A stretch of DNA of 64,000 nt, taken from positions 929,872 to 993,871 of the forward strand of contig NZ_JH109153.1 in assembly GCF_000190755.2 (NCBI RefSeq), written 5' to 3'. The position numbers were made by a program, and so were the translations under genes. Positions within the stretch are counted from its first letter, which is position 1; each line of letters begins with the position of its first letter. Positions 45,492-55,600 of the stretch are shown one piece after another. Below the pieces are notes generated by a model, which searched no databases, was not told the DNA's origin, and saw nothing but the letters and a program-made list of their open reading frames with translations. Origin of the DNA: Methylobacter tundripaludum SV96 (GTDB lineage Bacteria > Pseudomonadota > Gammaproteobacteria > Methylococcales > Methylomonadaceae).

Positions 45492-46307
45492 TCAGCTTAT
45501 TTTAACCAAAACCTCACCGCGCCCCATTTCCGACATATCGCCGGCATAACGCTGCACCCGGTTAAAGGCCGCCGAGTTATCGGCAAATTTGGAATCAAGC
45601 TTTTTAAATGATGCAAACAATATCGGTAAAAACGCCAAAGTATGCGCACCGCAATCATTAAATCTTGCCGATGCCTGCGGTTGATTCCATAACAATAACG
45701 TACCCCGGCGCATCGCAAAACCCAGATACCTGCCGGTCTGCCCCATTACCGCAATGGTACCCGCTGTCATCCTGGAGCCGCAATAATCACCGGCATTACC
45801 CTCAATCAGGATATTGCCGCGGCGCATATGGTCACCGGCACGCTCGCCCACATTACCTTTCACCAGAATAGTTCCGCCTTTCATACCCATTTTGTTGCCC
45901 GGCAAAGCCGCACCCAAAAAATCCCCGGCATTCCCGTTAATGACCAGCTCACCTTTTTTCATTTCGCAGGCCGCATAAAGACCGACATCGCCAGACACTT
46001 CAATCGCTCCTGATTTCATGCCTAAACCAAGATAAGCCCCCGCATCGCCTTCGACTGTTATACGCCCGCCCTCCAGCTCCTTACCGATAAAATCGAGTTT
46101 GCCAAAGCTGTTTTTTATCACGATATTTTGCGCATCAGTACCGGCAATGCTGAATATTTCATCTACCCGGATTTTACGCTTGCCATTCTGCAAGGTAATC
46201 GCGGCAATTTCAGCGAGCTCCAAATCAGCCAGTTTCTGACAAACCAGCGGCGACATATCCACGCGTTGATCAAGTCTTTGTTTCAGCGTAAAGGTTAAAG
46301 CGCTCAT
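45492..46307 (-). CDS. fhcC: formyltransferase/hydrolase complex subunit C
   Basis: FhcC of 271 residues, similar to subunit C of formylmethanofuran dehydrogenase. The middle is a right-handed beta helix made of repeated G-x-x-G-x-x-x-G units (for example GDAGAYLGLGMKSG, GNAGDFLGAALPG, GNAGDYCGSRMTAG), as in the C-terminal domain of glutamate synthase. It helps bind the complex that turns formyl-H4MPT into formate in methylotrophs. The start overlaps the fhcD stop as ATGA. Last gene of the fhc operon. Confidence 0.92.
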   Translation of the reverse strand: MSALTFTLKQRLDQRVDMSPLVCQKLADLELAEIAAITLQNGKRKIRVDEIFSIAGTDAQNIVIKNSFGKLDFIGKELEGGRITVEGDAGAYLGLGMKSGAIEVSGDVGLYAACEMKKGELVINGNAGDFLGAALPGNKMGMKGGTILVKGNVGERAGDHMRRGNILIEGNAGDYCGSRMTAGTIAVMGQTGRYLGFAMRRGTLLLWNQPQASARFNDCGAHTLAFLPILFASFKKLDSKFADNSAAFNRVQRYAGDMSEMGRGEVLVKIS

Positions 46308-47200
46308 GCCATAATCTCCTGTAAGTGAAAGTGGAACGGTCCCAGCTTGCCACCGTAATTACCCGCACTAATGCGTTTGATACCATTCGAAGCACCTAAA
46401 TCACAGACAGCCTGAATACCGACACGCATGGCTTTATCAATGTCTTCTTTGGTTAAACCGTCAATTACGATTTCCATGACCGATTCAATCTCCAGCGAAA
46501 GATCGGTTTTGGTCATGCCTTTTAGCGTCGGGCAGAAAGCATCATTGGTTGATGCGCCCAAAGCCGCATATTTTGAACCGACCTTGGAACCCGAACGCAC
46601 CACGCCGCCAGGGAAAGGCATAATCACATTGGGGATTTTACGCATTTCTTCAATCGCCGCCTCGCAGGCGGCCAAGGCTTGCGGTTGCGATTCGGCCAAC
46701 ACTAAAAAATTGCCGCCGCCAATAGCATCGACTTGCCCTGTAGTCGCCTCGGTTAAAAACTCGCCATCCATCACTGGAATACGCCAATAACGCTTGCCGT
46801 CAATAAGCTTGGATACCTGAAAACCGTCGCCAAAATAACGCAGGTTTTTACCCAATGCTATCCGAGTACCGCCATCAATACCCGCAAACAGGGCCGAGGT
46901 CGGCGATGTTAATACGCACTGCCCCGCCCTCGTTTCAAGCTGCTTGGCCAAGCCTTTGCCGCCCATCGCAAAAATCATGATGGACACGCCGGGACGTCCG
47001 TCCGGGGTTTCAGAAGGATCAAGAACCCGCTCAATCCCAGCCTCACACCCACAGGCAATCACCGAAGTGGCAAATCCGGTCATGGCTTGGGCTGAAATCA
47101 TCGCCCATTTTTCGTTTTGTGCGGTGATGATGGCGCGAGTAGCTTTCATCGGAAAGGCCTCGGCAAAGGTTGCGTCTATTGCTACACCGTTAATAATCAT
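46304..47200 (-). CDS. fhcD: formylmethanofuran--tetrahydromethanopterin formyltransferase subunit
   Basis: FhcD/Ftr of 298 residues. It moves the formyl group from tetrahydromethanopterin to the methanofuran-like carrier held by the complex. Family landmarks: FAEAFPMKATRAIITAQ, GFATSVIACGCEAGIE, DGRPGVSIMIFAMGGKGL, IPNVIMPFPGGVVRSGSKVGSKY and the closing NYGGKLGPFHFHL. The ATG overlaps the stop of the small gene orf98 as ATGA, so its translation is coupled to that gene. Length matches archaeal and bacterial Ftr. Confidence 0.94.
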   Translation of the reverse strand: MIINGVAIDATFAEAFPMKATRAIITAQNEKWAMISAQAMTGFATSVIACGCEAGIERVLDPSETPDGRPGVSIMIFAMGGKGLAKQLETRAGQCVLTSPTSALFAGIDGGTRIALGKNLRYFGDGFQVSKLIDGKRYWRIPVMDGEFLTEATTGQVDAIGGGNFLVLAESQPQALAACEAAIEEMRKIPNVIMPFPGGVVRSGSKVGSKYAALGASTNDAFCPTLKGMTKTDLSLEIESVMEIVIDGLTKEDIDKAMRVGIQAVCDLGASNGIKRISAGNYGGKLGPFHFHLQEIMA

Positions 47201-47493
47201 ATTCCAGCGCTCAGTTTAATTAATAATGCGGCGATCAAGGCCGTTTGTAAAAATCCAGCTCCCACAATCCAGCGAACCAATTCAGCTTTAGTTTCAGCAA
47301 TCTTTAACTCCAACGTTAATTCAGACTCTCTAATATCCTGTTTAGTCGCAGATTCGGACAAATGCAATTCAGATTGAAACTGCTCAAGCGCCAAACTTAG
47401 CGCTTCCACTTGAGCCCTCGCTTGTTCCTCGGGTATACCCGACTCTTTCAGCTTACGAATGTACGCGTAGGTATCAAAGGCTAATGTAGTCAT
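47197..47493 (-). CDS. small coiled-coil membrane protein (DUF1640/CCDC90-like) inside the fhc operon
   Basis: A 98-residue protein. The N-terminal segment TLAFDTYAYIRKLKESGIPE then EQARAQVEAL is typical of DUF1640/CCDC90-type proteins, followed by a coiled coil (about 35-70) and one C-terminal membrane helix (about 73-95, VGAGFLQTALIAALLIKL). Such proteins are thought to form membrane-anchored coiled-coil trimers; function in bacteria is unknown. It sits 28 bp after fhcA and its stop overlaps the fhcD start, so it is an integral member of the operon. The usual Fhc operon has no gene here as far as I know. Confidence 0.78.
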   Translation of the reverse strand: MTTLAFDTYAYIRKLKESGIPEEQARAQVEALSLALEQFQSELHLSESATKQDIRESELTLELKIAETKAELVRWIVGAGFLQTALIAALLIKLSAGI

Positions 47494-47521
47494 TATTTAT
47501 TACCCATAAAGCTGCAAATGA

Positions 47522-49189
47522 TCATGCCACATCTCCTTTAAGCGGATGCACCGTCAGACTGCCGCGCCCATCCTCTGTTATTTCATCGTCACTGATTTTA
47601 AAGTTACCGAGCTTCATGGTCAGGAAGCGGTCAAAATATTTTTGCAAATCTTTTTCCAGCGATGCGTCAAACTCTGGTTTAACGACATGAGTCGTACCCC
47701 ATTTGGTATGAATGACCTTGCCGTCAACAACCACTAATTCACCGTCTTTAAACACATAATCCGGCTTTTCAAACATAAGCTGCCGGTCGGCGTTGTCGGT
47801 ATAAACGGTAATATCCGCCCAGTTACCGGCACTCAAGCCGCCGCGATCTTGCAGGCCGATCAACCTGGCCGCACCGGCACGGGTCATAATCGCAATTTCC
47901 TGCAAACTGTATTCGCGCTCAATCGATGCCAGAGTCGTCATTTTTTGCGCTTCGGGATGTATCGTGGACAACACATCGTTACGGAAACTTCTATCCATCA
48001 GCAAGCGTATCAAATGCGGATAACTGGTAAACGGCGCACCGTTGGGATGATCCGTAGTCAGGAAAATACGCCAAGGATCATCAACCAGCAAGAAAGTTTC
48101 CAGACCGATCGCCCATTGCAGCGCATTGACAAAATTCTTGTCTTTGTATTTGAACGGCACAACGCCACAACCGGCATCGCATTCAATATCCATGGTCACC
48201 CATTTATTCGGGCTGGCATGTTTGTGATTGGCATGCTGACGCATATTGTCGCCGGATGCGGTTACGGTTTGTCCAAACAGAATCTGCCCGACATCGATCG
48301 TGATGTTTTTGTTTTTATTGACGGCTTCGGCAATTGCCGCCGCACCCGATGAAAACTTGAAATCACCTTCCGTGCCGTAACTATGAAACTGAATATGCGT
48401 TAAATGCATCGGCAAGCCGCCTATGCCCTGAATGGTATCCAGCGTGGTATTCATGTTGCCGGGCACACCCAGGTTGCAGCCATGAACATGCAGAGGATGG
48501 GTAATGCCCAATTCCTTAACAGCGGTCGCCAGTGACTTTAAAATCTCTCTCGGCGTCACGCCGTAATGGCTGTTTTGCTCATCCAGCTCCAGTTTGCGCT
48601 GGTTAAATTTGAACGCACTGATACCGCCGGGATTAACGACTTTAACGCCAATCGCTTTAGCGGCCTGCATGGTAAAAGCAACATAATCATTAATCGCTTT
48701 CTGGTCTTTTTTAGCCGTCAGCATGCGCAGCAAATAATCGTCACTGCCCAACAACACATACCCGCCTTTATCCAGAATCGGAATATCGGCCATTTCCATG
48801 TGCGCCTGGCGTGCGTTGACCGGCAATACGGCTGGCTCAAAACCGGCGGTATAACCCATTTCCGCGTAACGATAACCGGTCACAAAAGTGCTGGGCATCG
48901 CATGGCCGCAGCCGGAACGGGTAATATCGGTGCGCGCAACGGGATCGGCGCGGTGATCTTCCGGCAACAAGGTTCTGGCGATATTGCCTTTGCCGCCGCC
49001 GATATGCGTGTGCATATCGATCGCGCCGGACATCACCACCTTGCCTTTTAAATCGTATTCCTTATCGACCTTAAAATCGCCGACCGGCTTGTCGACGATG
49101 CGTCCGTCCTGAATGTAAATATCCTGTTTCGCACCATCAATCCCGCTGGCAGGATCATAAACAGCCCCGCCTGTTAATTTAATCAACAT
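47522..49189 (-). CDS. fhcA: formyltransferase/hydrolase complex subunit A (amidohydrolase)
   Basis: FhcA of 555 residues, related to formylmethanofuran dehydrogenase subunit A. The amidohydrolase metal site begins with DMHTHIGGGKGN, followed by the Lys/His/Asp ligands in NPGGISAFKF, PLHVHGCNLG, LTHIQFHSYG and FLTTDHPNG. It hydrolyses the formyl group from the carrier to give formate. Length is normal. It follows fhcB by 9 bp and precedes orf98, all on the minus strand. Confidence 0.95.
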   Translation of the reverse strand: MLIKLTGGAVYDPASGIDGAKQDIYIQDGRIVDKPVGDFKVDKEYDLKGKVVMSGAIDMHTHIGGGKGNIARTLLPEDHRADPVARTDITRSGCGHAMPSTFVTGYRYAEMGYTAGFEPAVLPVNARQAHMEMADIPILDKGGYVLLGSDDYLLRMLTAKKDQKAINDYVAFTMQAAKAIGVKVVNPGGISAFKFNQRKLELDEQNSHYGVTPREILKSLATAVKELGITHPLHVHGCNLGVPGNMNTTLDTIQGIGGLPMHLTHIQFHSYGTEGDFKFSSGAAAIAEAVNKNKNITIDVGQILFGQTVTASGDNMRQHANHKHASPNKWVTMDIECDAGCGVVPFKYKDKNFVNALQWAIGLETFLLVDDPWRIFLTTDHPNGAPFTSYPHLIRLLMDRSFRNDVLSTIHPEAQKMTTLASIEREYSLQEIAIMTRAGAARLIGLQDRGGLSAGNWADITVYTDNADRQLMFEKPDYVFKDGELVVVDGKVIHTKWGTTHVVKPEFDASLEKDLQKYFDRFLTMKLGNFKISDDEITEDGRGSLTVHPLKGDVA

Positions 49190-49198
49190 ACTATATTC

Positions 49199-50458
49199 CT
49201 ACAAAGCTTGTTCAATGGCATTAAGCACGTCAGACGTACTGGGCAGGCCGGATTCGCGTAATTTCTTCAATCGTATCGCAACCACGTTATCCATACGATA
49301 AGCATGACCGACATGATCAATACCCGGTGTACCGACAGGAATGAACACGTCCGGTTCTTTTGCAAAGGTCATCCCGGAACGGCCCACCACAATAGTCGGC
49401 AAAGCGGTTTCCGGGGGTACGGCTTTAGCATTAAATGCCTGAACCCAAACCAAAGCATCGGCCTCGCCATTGCCCAGCAAAAAATTGGCATCATTCAAAA
49501 AGGGATCGTATTCTGGAAAGCCGCTGGAAAAACGGGTGCGCGCCGGATAACCGGTAGTCCATCCGCAAACCTGGTTAGCCGTCTGATCACCTTCTTTACC
49601 GCCTAACGGCAAACCGGAGCTACGGGTATTCCGGTCATTAATATCCTTAACCATTTCAGAAATGGTCTGCACCGTCAATTCGGCTTGGCTATAAGCCAAC
49701 GCACCGGCCGCCCAGGTCACTACGCTATAGCTTGCCGCTTTTAATTTATCGGCAATACCCTGTAAATCGGCAACCGCAATACCGCCGACTGAATCGACCC
49801 GAATCGGATTGCCTTTAACCAGCGCCCTTAATACCGCGACAACATCCGGCAAGTCTTCGTTTGCGCATTCAAAAACCAGCGCTGTTTGGCCGTCAGGCGA
49901 AGTCGAGGCCGTACCGGAAGGCGCTTTACCTAAATAGATAACCTCACGCTTGGCTGTATCATCCATAAACATGGATTCTTTATTCCAGAGATAACGCTCA
50001 AAAAAGCGCGGCGAAAAACCTTCCAGATCGATGCCGACTACCAGTAACAAATCACAGCGGTTTTTTACTTCCGCCAGCGTCGTATTCATCCAGCCGGAAT
50101 CCTGCAAGGCCAGGAAGTTGTTCCGTGCGCCGGTAAAATTCATATTATCGACCACAGCGCCGCTACGATCGGCCAATGCCAGCAACGCCCGCATGCCGTT
50201 GACATCCGTTGCACAACCGCCGATAACCGGTTGATTAGTATTTTTTAACAGCGCCGCCGCCTTTGCCACGGCCACATCCAGACTGACATCCTTACCATCG
50301 ACTCTTGGACGGGTATCGGTAATCGCCTGTTCAAAAGCGGGCGTATTAACCGCACAGCCGTTTTCAACCACCTTAAGCGATACACCGTCAACCTGAATGG
50401 TCAGGTCATCCGTGCCGATACCGCAAAAAGGGCTAGGTACTTCAGTTATCTCAGCCAT
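49199..50458 (-). CDS. fhcB: formyltransferase/hydrolase complex subunit B
   Basis: FhcB of 419 residues, homologous to the molybdopterin subunit of formylmethanofuran dehydrogenase (FwdB/FmdB). The N-terminal CPFCG-type segment appears as SPFCGIGTDDL, so the first cysteine of the iron-sulfur site is Ser here, in line with methylotroph FhcB having no redox role. Other landmarks: GCATDVNGMRALLALADRSG, DCDLLLVVGIDLEG-like RCDLLLVVGIDLEG, and the closing VGTPGIDHVGHAYRMDNVV. It is the first gene of the operon and should be under the promoter in the 855-bp gap upstream. Confidence 0.93.
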   Translation of the reverse strand: MAEITEVPSPFCGIGTDDLTIQVDGVSLKVVENGCAVNTPAFEQAITDTRPRVDGKDVSLDVAVAKAAALLKNTNQPVIGGCATDVNGMRALLALADRSGAVVDNMNFTGARNNFLALQDSGWMNTTLAEVKNRCDLLLVVGIDLEGFSPRFFERYLWNKESMFMDDTAKREVIYLGKAPSGTASTSPDGQTALVFECANEDLPDVVAVLRALVKGNPIRVDSVGGIAVADLQGIADKLKAASYSVVTWAAGALAYSQAELTVQTISEMVKDINDRNTRSSGLPLGGKEGDQTANQVCGWTTGYPARTRFSSGFPEYDPFLNDANFLLGNGEADALVWVQAFNAKAVPPETALPTIVVGRSGMTFAKEPDVFIPVGTPGIDHVGHAYRMDNVVAIRLKKLRESGLPSTSDVLNAIEQAL

Positions 50459-51313
50459 GGAGCTGTCCTTTTGTTAGTCACTAAGTGGGCGTTATTGTGA
50501 CAGATGACCTCTATTCGTACAACTTTGGGGTTCGGTGCGACGGCGCCTTACACAACAACACGCCTCGCGTAAAACTGCCGCCGCCGCAAATCAACACGCC
50601 TCTCATGATTGCCACTCTGCCGCCATCAACACGCGCTGTTTTATTATGGGCCTGAACTTAATTCGACTTAATCTGGCAGCAATACATTAGATATGATTGT
50701 CGTGCCGACGCGTGTCCGCGGCCCGAATAACATGCCTTCGGGCGATTAATACTTCCACCCAATAAGTATTTCCACTAATTGTGCAAACGATTTGTTTCTT
50801 CTAACCTAAGCTCCATGCCAACGATTTTTCTGGTTAATGGATTAGAGCTCAATATTCGCCATTCATTGATTGACATATAGCACAACGACTTGGCGACATA
50901 AAACAACTTTAAATCAATAAGTTAAAACCGAATTTATCCTATGACGGTGATGTTTGTTTTTATAGCCATTTGATTGTTAATAATTACTTAAATAGGCACC
51001 GCTATGCTCATGTTCGTTCATTATGCAACCCTCAATCAACATAAATAACACTATATTTCAATGAGTTATAAAATGATAAATCTTAAGTTAAACGTGCTAT
51101 TTGTTAGTCCGTCAACAAAGAATCAATGGCTTATGTCGATTTTCAACAAAGATCGCTTAAAGAAGTTAATTTTCATTGACCGTAATGTGTTGATTTTTAC
51201 GCTTGCCTGTCACTCATGATAAGTTACTTTATTATTTCGTTATATATTGATTTATAAGACATTTTTAATAATAAAGCAAACCAAGTAACTACACTATAGT
51301 AAAGATATTGGGA
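50459..51313. other. 855-bp AT-rich intergenic region between fhcB and the polysaccharide locus
   Basis: Holds the divergent control regions of fhcB and the sugar transferase gene. GC drops sharply after about 50.8 kb. No RNA gene or long repeat was seen. A 52-codon open frame (51061-51219) has no ribosome-binding site and is not called. The fhc promoter could not be pinned down. Confidence 0.5.
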
Positions 51314-52453
51314 ATGAAAATGAAAATAAATGAATATTTATTAGCAGACCCTGGAACAGCCCCCGTACCACCCAATAATTCAAGCCAATATCGGGTTACT
51401 TCCGGTGAATTTTTTTATGATTTCTGTTTTCTCAAGCAGTTGCGTCTTGAGACGCTCCGGGCACAGCGGTCTAAATCCACGTTATCAATCATATTACTAA
51501 CCCTTGATAAAGAGACCGATGCTGAATCTATTAATATGAATGAGATTTTAGGTGTTGTTCGGGAAAAAACACGAGACACCGACATTAGCGGCTTCGTTAA
51601 CCATAAATCCCTATGCGTGCTTCTCCCCGATACAGACGAGACAGGAGCGAAAGAAATTTGCGCAAAATTAGTTAATGAAACGTCACAATTTTCTATTACT
51701 ACCTCAAGTTATCCCGATCATATATTTGAAAGCCTGGCAAAAAACGGATGCGTTCGACCCGATGCTTTCCCTTTCGAACTGTGGGATTCAGGAGATGCAC
51801 CGGATGCTTCATCGTTTAAATTTTTATTAAAAAGAGGTGTTGATATCGTAGGCTCGATTATCGGCATACTTGCTTTTATGCCTGTCATGTTAATTACAGC
51901 ATTGGCTATCAAAGCAACTTCGCCGGGGCCTGTCATTTTCAGTCAAACCCGCCTGGGCAAGCAAGGCACCCCTTTCACATTCTACAAATTCCGATCCATG
52001 CATGTGAATATGGATAATCAAATACACCGTGAATACGTCCAAGACTTTATCAACGGTAATCACGCAAAAACCAATCAAGGGGACGCGGAAAAACCACTCT
52101 ATAAAATCAAATCCGATCCCCGGATAACCAGGGTTGGAAAATTCATTCGAAAAACCAGTATCGATGAGCTGCCGCAGTTTTTTAATGTGTTAAAGGGAGA
52201 CATGAGCCTGGTTGGACCAAGGCCGCCCCTTCCTTACGAAGCTGAGAAATACCAAGCGTGGCATCTCAGGCGAATACTGGAGATGAAGCCGGGAATCACC
52301 GGACTCTGGCAGGTAGAAGGACGCAGCAAAACAGAATGGAATGACTCGGTGAGGCTCGATATTCGATACATTCAGAACTGGTCTCTACTATTTGATTTAA
52401 AAATATTACTCAGAACGGTCAAGGAAGTTTTAAGGTGCAGAGGCGCCATGTAA
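51314..52453 (+). CDS. sugar transferase with N-terminal degenerate GGDEF-like domain
   Basis: Protein of 379 residues. The C-terminal part (about 170-375) is a bacterial sugar transferase of the WcaJ/WbaP/PglC type that loads the first sugar-1-phosphate onto undecaprenyl phosphate. Motifs: membrane helix KRGVDIVGSIIGILAFMPV, SPGPVIFSQTRLGKQG, FYKFRSMH, RKTSIDELPQ, GDMSLVGPRPPLP and GITGLWQVEGRS. The N-terminal part (about 25-140) reads like a GGDEF fold (RLETLRAQRSKSTLSIILLTLD then DTDISGFVNHKSLCVLLPDTD), but the GGDEF signature is VNHKS, so it cannot be an active cyclase. It may sense a ligand. The first gene of the locus; starts TTG 51308, ATG 51314 and ATG 51320 are all possible. Confidence 0.85.
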   Translation: MKMKINEYLLADPGTAPVPPNNSSQYRVTSGEFFYDFCFLKQLRLETLRAQRSKSTLSIILLTLDKETDAESINMNEILGVVREKTRDTDISGFVNHKSLCVLLPDTDETGAKEICAKLVNETSQFSITTSSYPDHIFESLAKNGCVRPDAFPFELWDSGDAPDASSFKFLLKRGVDIVGSIIGILAFMPVMLITALAIKATSPGPVIFSQTRLGKQGTPFTFYKFRSMHVNMDNQIHREYVQDFINGNHAKTNQGDAEKPLYKIKSDPRITRVGKFIRKTSIDELPQFFNVLKGDMSLVGPRPPLPYEAEKYQAWHLRRILEMKPGITGLWQVEGRSKTEWNDSVRLDIRYIQNWSLLFDLKILLRTVKEVLRCRGAM

Positions 52454-52653
52454 TGCGTAAAGCAATAAAACCCGGTCAAGACGCTAGGCTATAGGCTTAG
52501 GAATGACACTAAATTATACATTTTCGGTTGAATTTCACTGGATAACCCTCAGAGCGTTTGGTTTGCCTAAAAGCATTCAACAGCTAAATCTGAAGAAGGG
52601 TCGACCCAGTGATCGTCACGTTTTCAGTGACTTAATCGTGTAGGAGCAAGCGA

Positions 52654-55600
52654 GTGATTAAGCTAAAAATAAACTATCAATACCTGACGAGTCGCGTACT
52701 TATCATTCTGGCTTTGATTGCTTTTGTTCAAACAATAGGCACTTCGGAACCTGCCAGAGCTGCAAGCGCCAATCAGGCAATCAAGACGTCCTCTATAAAA
52801 CTCCCTGGCGAGGGGCCCGACCCCGTTGCGTTCAGCCCGGACGGCAATACCTTGGCCAGTACGGACTCCGACGGGCAAATCATGCTCTGGGATGTGGTCT
52901 CCGGCCAAGTGCGCATGACACTTCCGAGCCAGTTTGCAAACCCGGTTAGCGATATTATTTTTAGCCAGGACGGCAACACGCTAGCTAGCGTAAGCGACAA
53001 CTCAATTCGACTATGGGACGTCACCTCCGGTGACTCCCGGTTAACCCTTCCCAAGAGCGGCGTTGTTACCGACCTGGCCTTTAGTCCTGACGGCAAGAGC
53101 TTGGCTGCTGTGGGTCAGGATGCCCGTATCACGCTCTGGGATTCACAATCCGGCTCCACATCTCAGGTCATAACCGATCATCAAGGCGGCGTTAATGCAA
53201 TCGCATTTAGTCCGGACAGCACGATTCTGGCCATAGGCGGCCAGAATGCCCAAATTAACCTCTGGAGTAAGGCAACAGGCCTGAAGCAGTTGAACCTGCC
53301 CGGCGTTACCGCCGTCACCGACCTGCTATTTAGCCCGGACGGCAAGACCTTGGCCGCTGTAGGTCAGAATGCCCGCATCACGCTCTGGGATTCGCAATCC
53401 GGTTCTACATCCCAGATTTTAACCGGCCACCAAAATGGCGTTAATGCCATTGCATTTAGCCCGAACAGTAAGATCCTGGCCACCGGCGGCCAGGATGCCC
53501 GGATTAAACTATGGGATAGAACAACAGGCAAGGAACAGGCGAACCTACCGGGAGAAAACGGTGTCGCTATTACCGGCCTGGTATTCAACCCGGACGGCAA
53601 GACCTTGGCCAGCGTGGGCGAGAGCGAACCGGTTTTTTTGTGGGATGTATCCAATAAACTGCCCCAGCTTCTAACGGGACATACGGATTGGGTGGACAAG
53701 GTCATTTTTAATTCCAATCAGAATACCTTGGCCAGCGTGGGCAAAACCGGGCAGGTCGTCGTATGGGACTTAATGACCGGACTGGAGCAGTTGTTCTTTC
53801 AAGTTCCCTCGTTAGGCGCCGCCAATGTAAACCCGCAAGGACTCGTTTCCAGCAACTCAATCACAAATATAGCCTTGGCCGCCGGCGTAGCGGGGCCGAA
53901 GTTGTCCAATGGAAATAGCCAAATCGTTAAAGAAACCATCGTTAACCAGAACGCTAAAAAACCCGGCAAGAAGAAGAGCAACCACGATTGGAAAGGCGTT
54001 ACGGCCCTCGCCATTAGTCCGGATGGAGCTCTCTATGGCGGTGCGACCAGGGACGGTAAGGTCAGGCTTTGGGCTTCAAACGGGAAAGAGCGTTTTGCCC
54101 TTTCAGAACACCATGGCGCCGCTGTAACCGGCGTTGTTTTCAGTGCCGATGGCAAGCAGTTAGTGAGCGTAGGCCGGGACACGGAAATCCAAATGACGGA
54201 CGTCGCAAATGGCAAAAAGGGCCGGACTTTATTCGGCCATGAACACCCGATCAGGACCGTCGCGGCCAGTCCTGACGGCAAGCTCCTCGCCAGCGCCGGC
54301 GAAGAAACCAGAATCATGTTGTGGGATGCGCAAGCAGGCAAGCTGCTCAGAATTCTTTCCGGTCATACTGATTTCGTGAACGCTGTCAGCTTCAGCGCCG
54401 ACGGAAAACGCCTGGCTAGCGCAGGCGCCGATGGTCGTATCCTCCTGTGGGATGTAAAAACAGGCCAGCTTGTGCAAACGCTACTGGGTCACTCGAATGA
54501 GGTCAACGCGGTTGCTTTCAGCCGAAACGGCAAGTTCCTGGCTAGCGGAAGCGCGGATAGCCAGGTGATTTTGTGGAATGCCGCAACCGGCGAGCAAATA
54601 CAGAGCTTTGCGGGACACCAGGCAGCCATTAGAGCGGTTGCTTTCAGCCCGAATGGACAAAAACTGGTCAGCGCGGGCGAAGACACCAAAATTTTGGTTT
54701 GGAATACGGCGACGCGTAAATTGGACAAGCAAATGGCCGGCGCAACGAATGCCATCAGCGCGCTCATGTTCGGTCCGAGCGGCAGCTTGATTGCAGGGAG
54801 TGAGGACGGCGAGGTCAAAGAGTGGGATGTTGAGAAGGGCCAAACAAAACAGATCATCAACGTACCTTTACAACCCCAGTCCAATAATTCCGAGGAAATC
54901 CTTGAATTTCCGGTCATCGAAACAAACCAAGCCGTGGCTGACAGCACTAGCCGCAAGACCAATCCGGCTTCTGATAAATCGACAAAACTTCACTTATCAC
55001 GGATTTTGAATCGGGTCATGGATTGGCTGATTCCTGCCGCCGAAGCGGCTATCCCTACCCCCCCGGGCGGACCGATTCTGGTCGTTACCGCCACATGTCC
55101 CACCTGTGGAGTATTTAACCGGTATTACGCGGAGATTCTTCGGAGCGAAGGCTTAAATGAATTTGCCGAAGCCGACCTCTCAACAATGAGTGCCGCCTCG
55201 CTCGCAGCCTATGACGTGGTCATTCTGGCCTCGACGCCCCTGACCGCCGCGCAGGCGACCCTGTTCACCGATTGGGTCAACGGCGGGGGCAACCTGATTG
55301 CGATACGTCCGGATCCGCAACTCGCCACCTTGCTGGGACTCACAGCCACAAATACTACGTTGTCGAACGCTTACCTGCTTGTCGACACCTCAAAGGCACC
55401 GGGCAATGGCATTGTGAATCAGCCCATCCAGTTCCATGGTTCGGCCGATCGCTACTCCCTGAGTGGCGCAACGAATCTTGCGACGCTTTACAGCAATGTA
55501 AGCACAGCAACCGCCAATCCCGCCCTGACCCTCAACAGTGTCGGAACCGGTCAGGCTGCGGCGTTCACCTATGACCTCGCCACCTCCATCGTCTACACGC

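Noticed and set aside
51061-51219. A 52-codon open frame upstream of the sugar transferase gene
   Set aside because: No ribosome-binding site, very AT-rich composition, no recognisable similarity; chance frames of this size are common in such DNA.
54481-54962. Long antisense open frames within the giant gene
   Set aside because: GC-rich repetitive coding DNA often leaves the opposite strand open; none has a ribosome-binding site or family resemblance.
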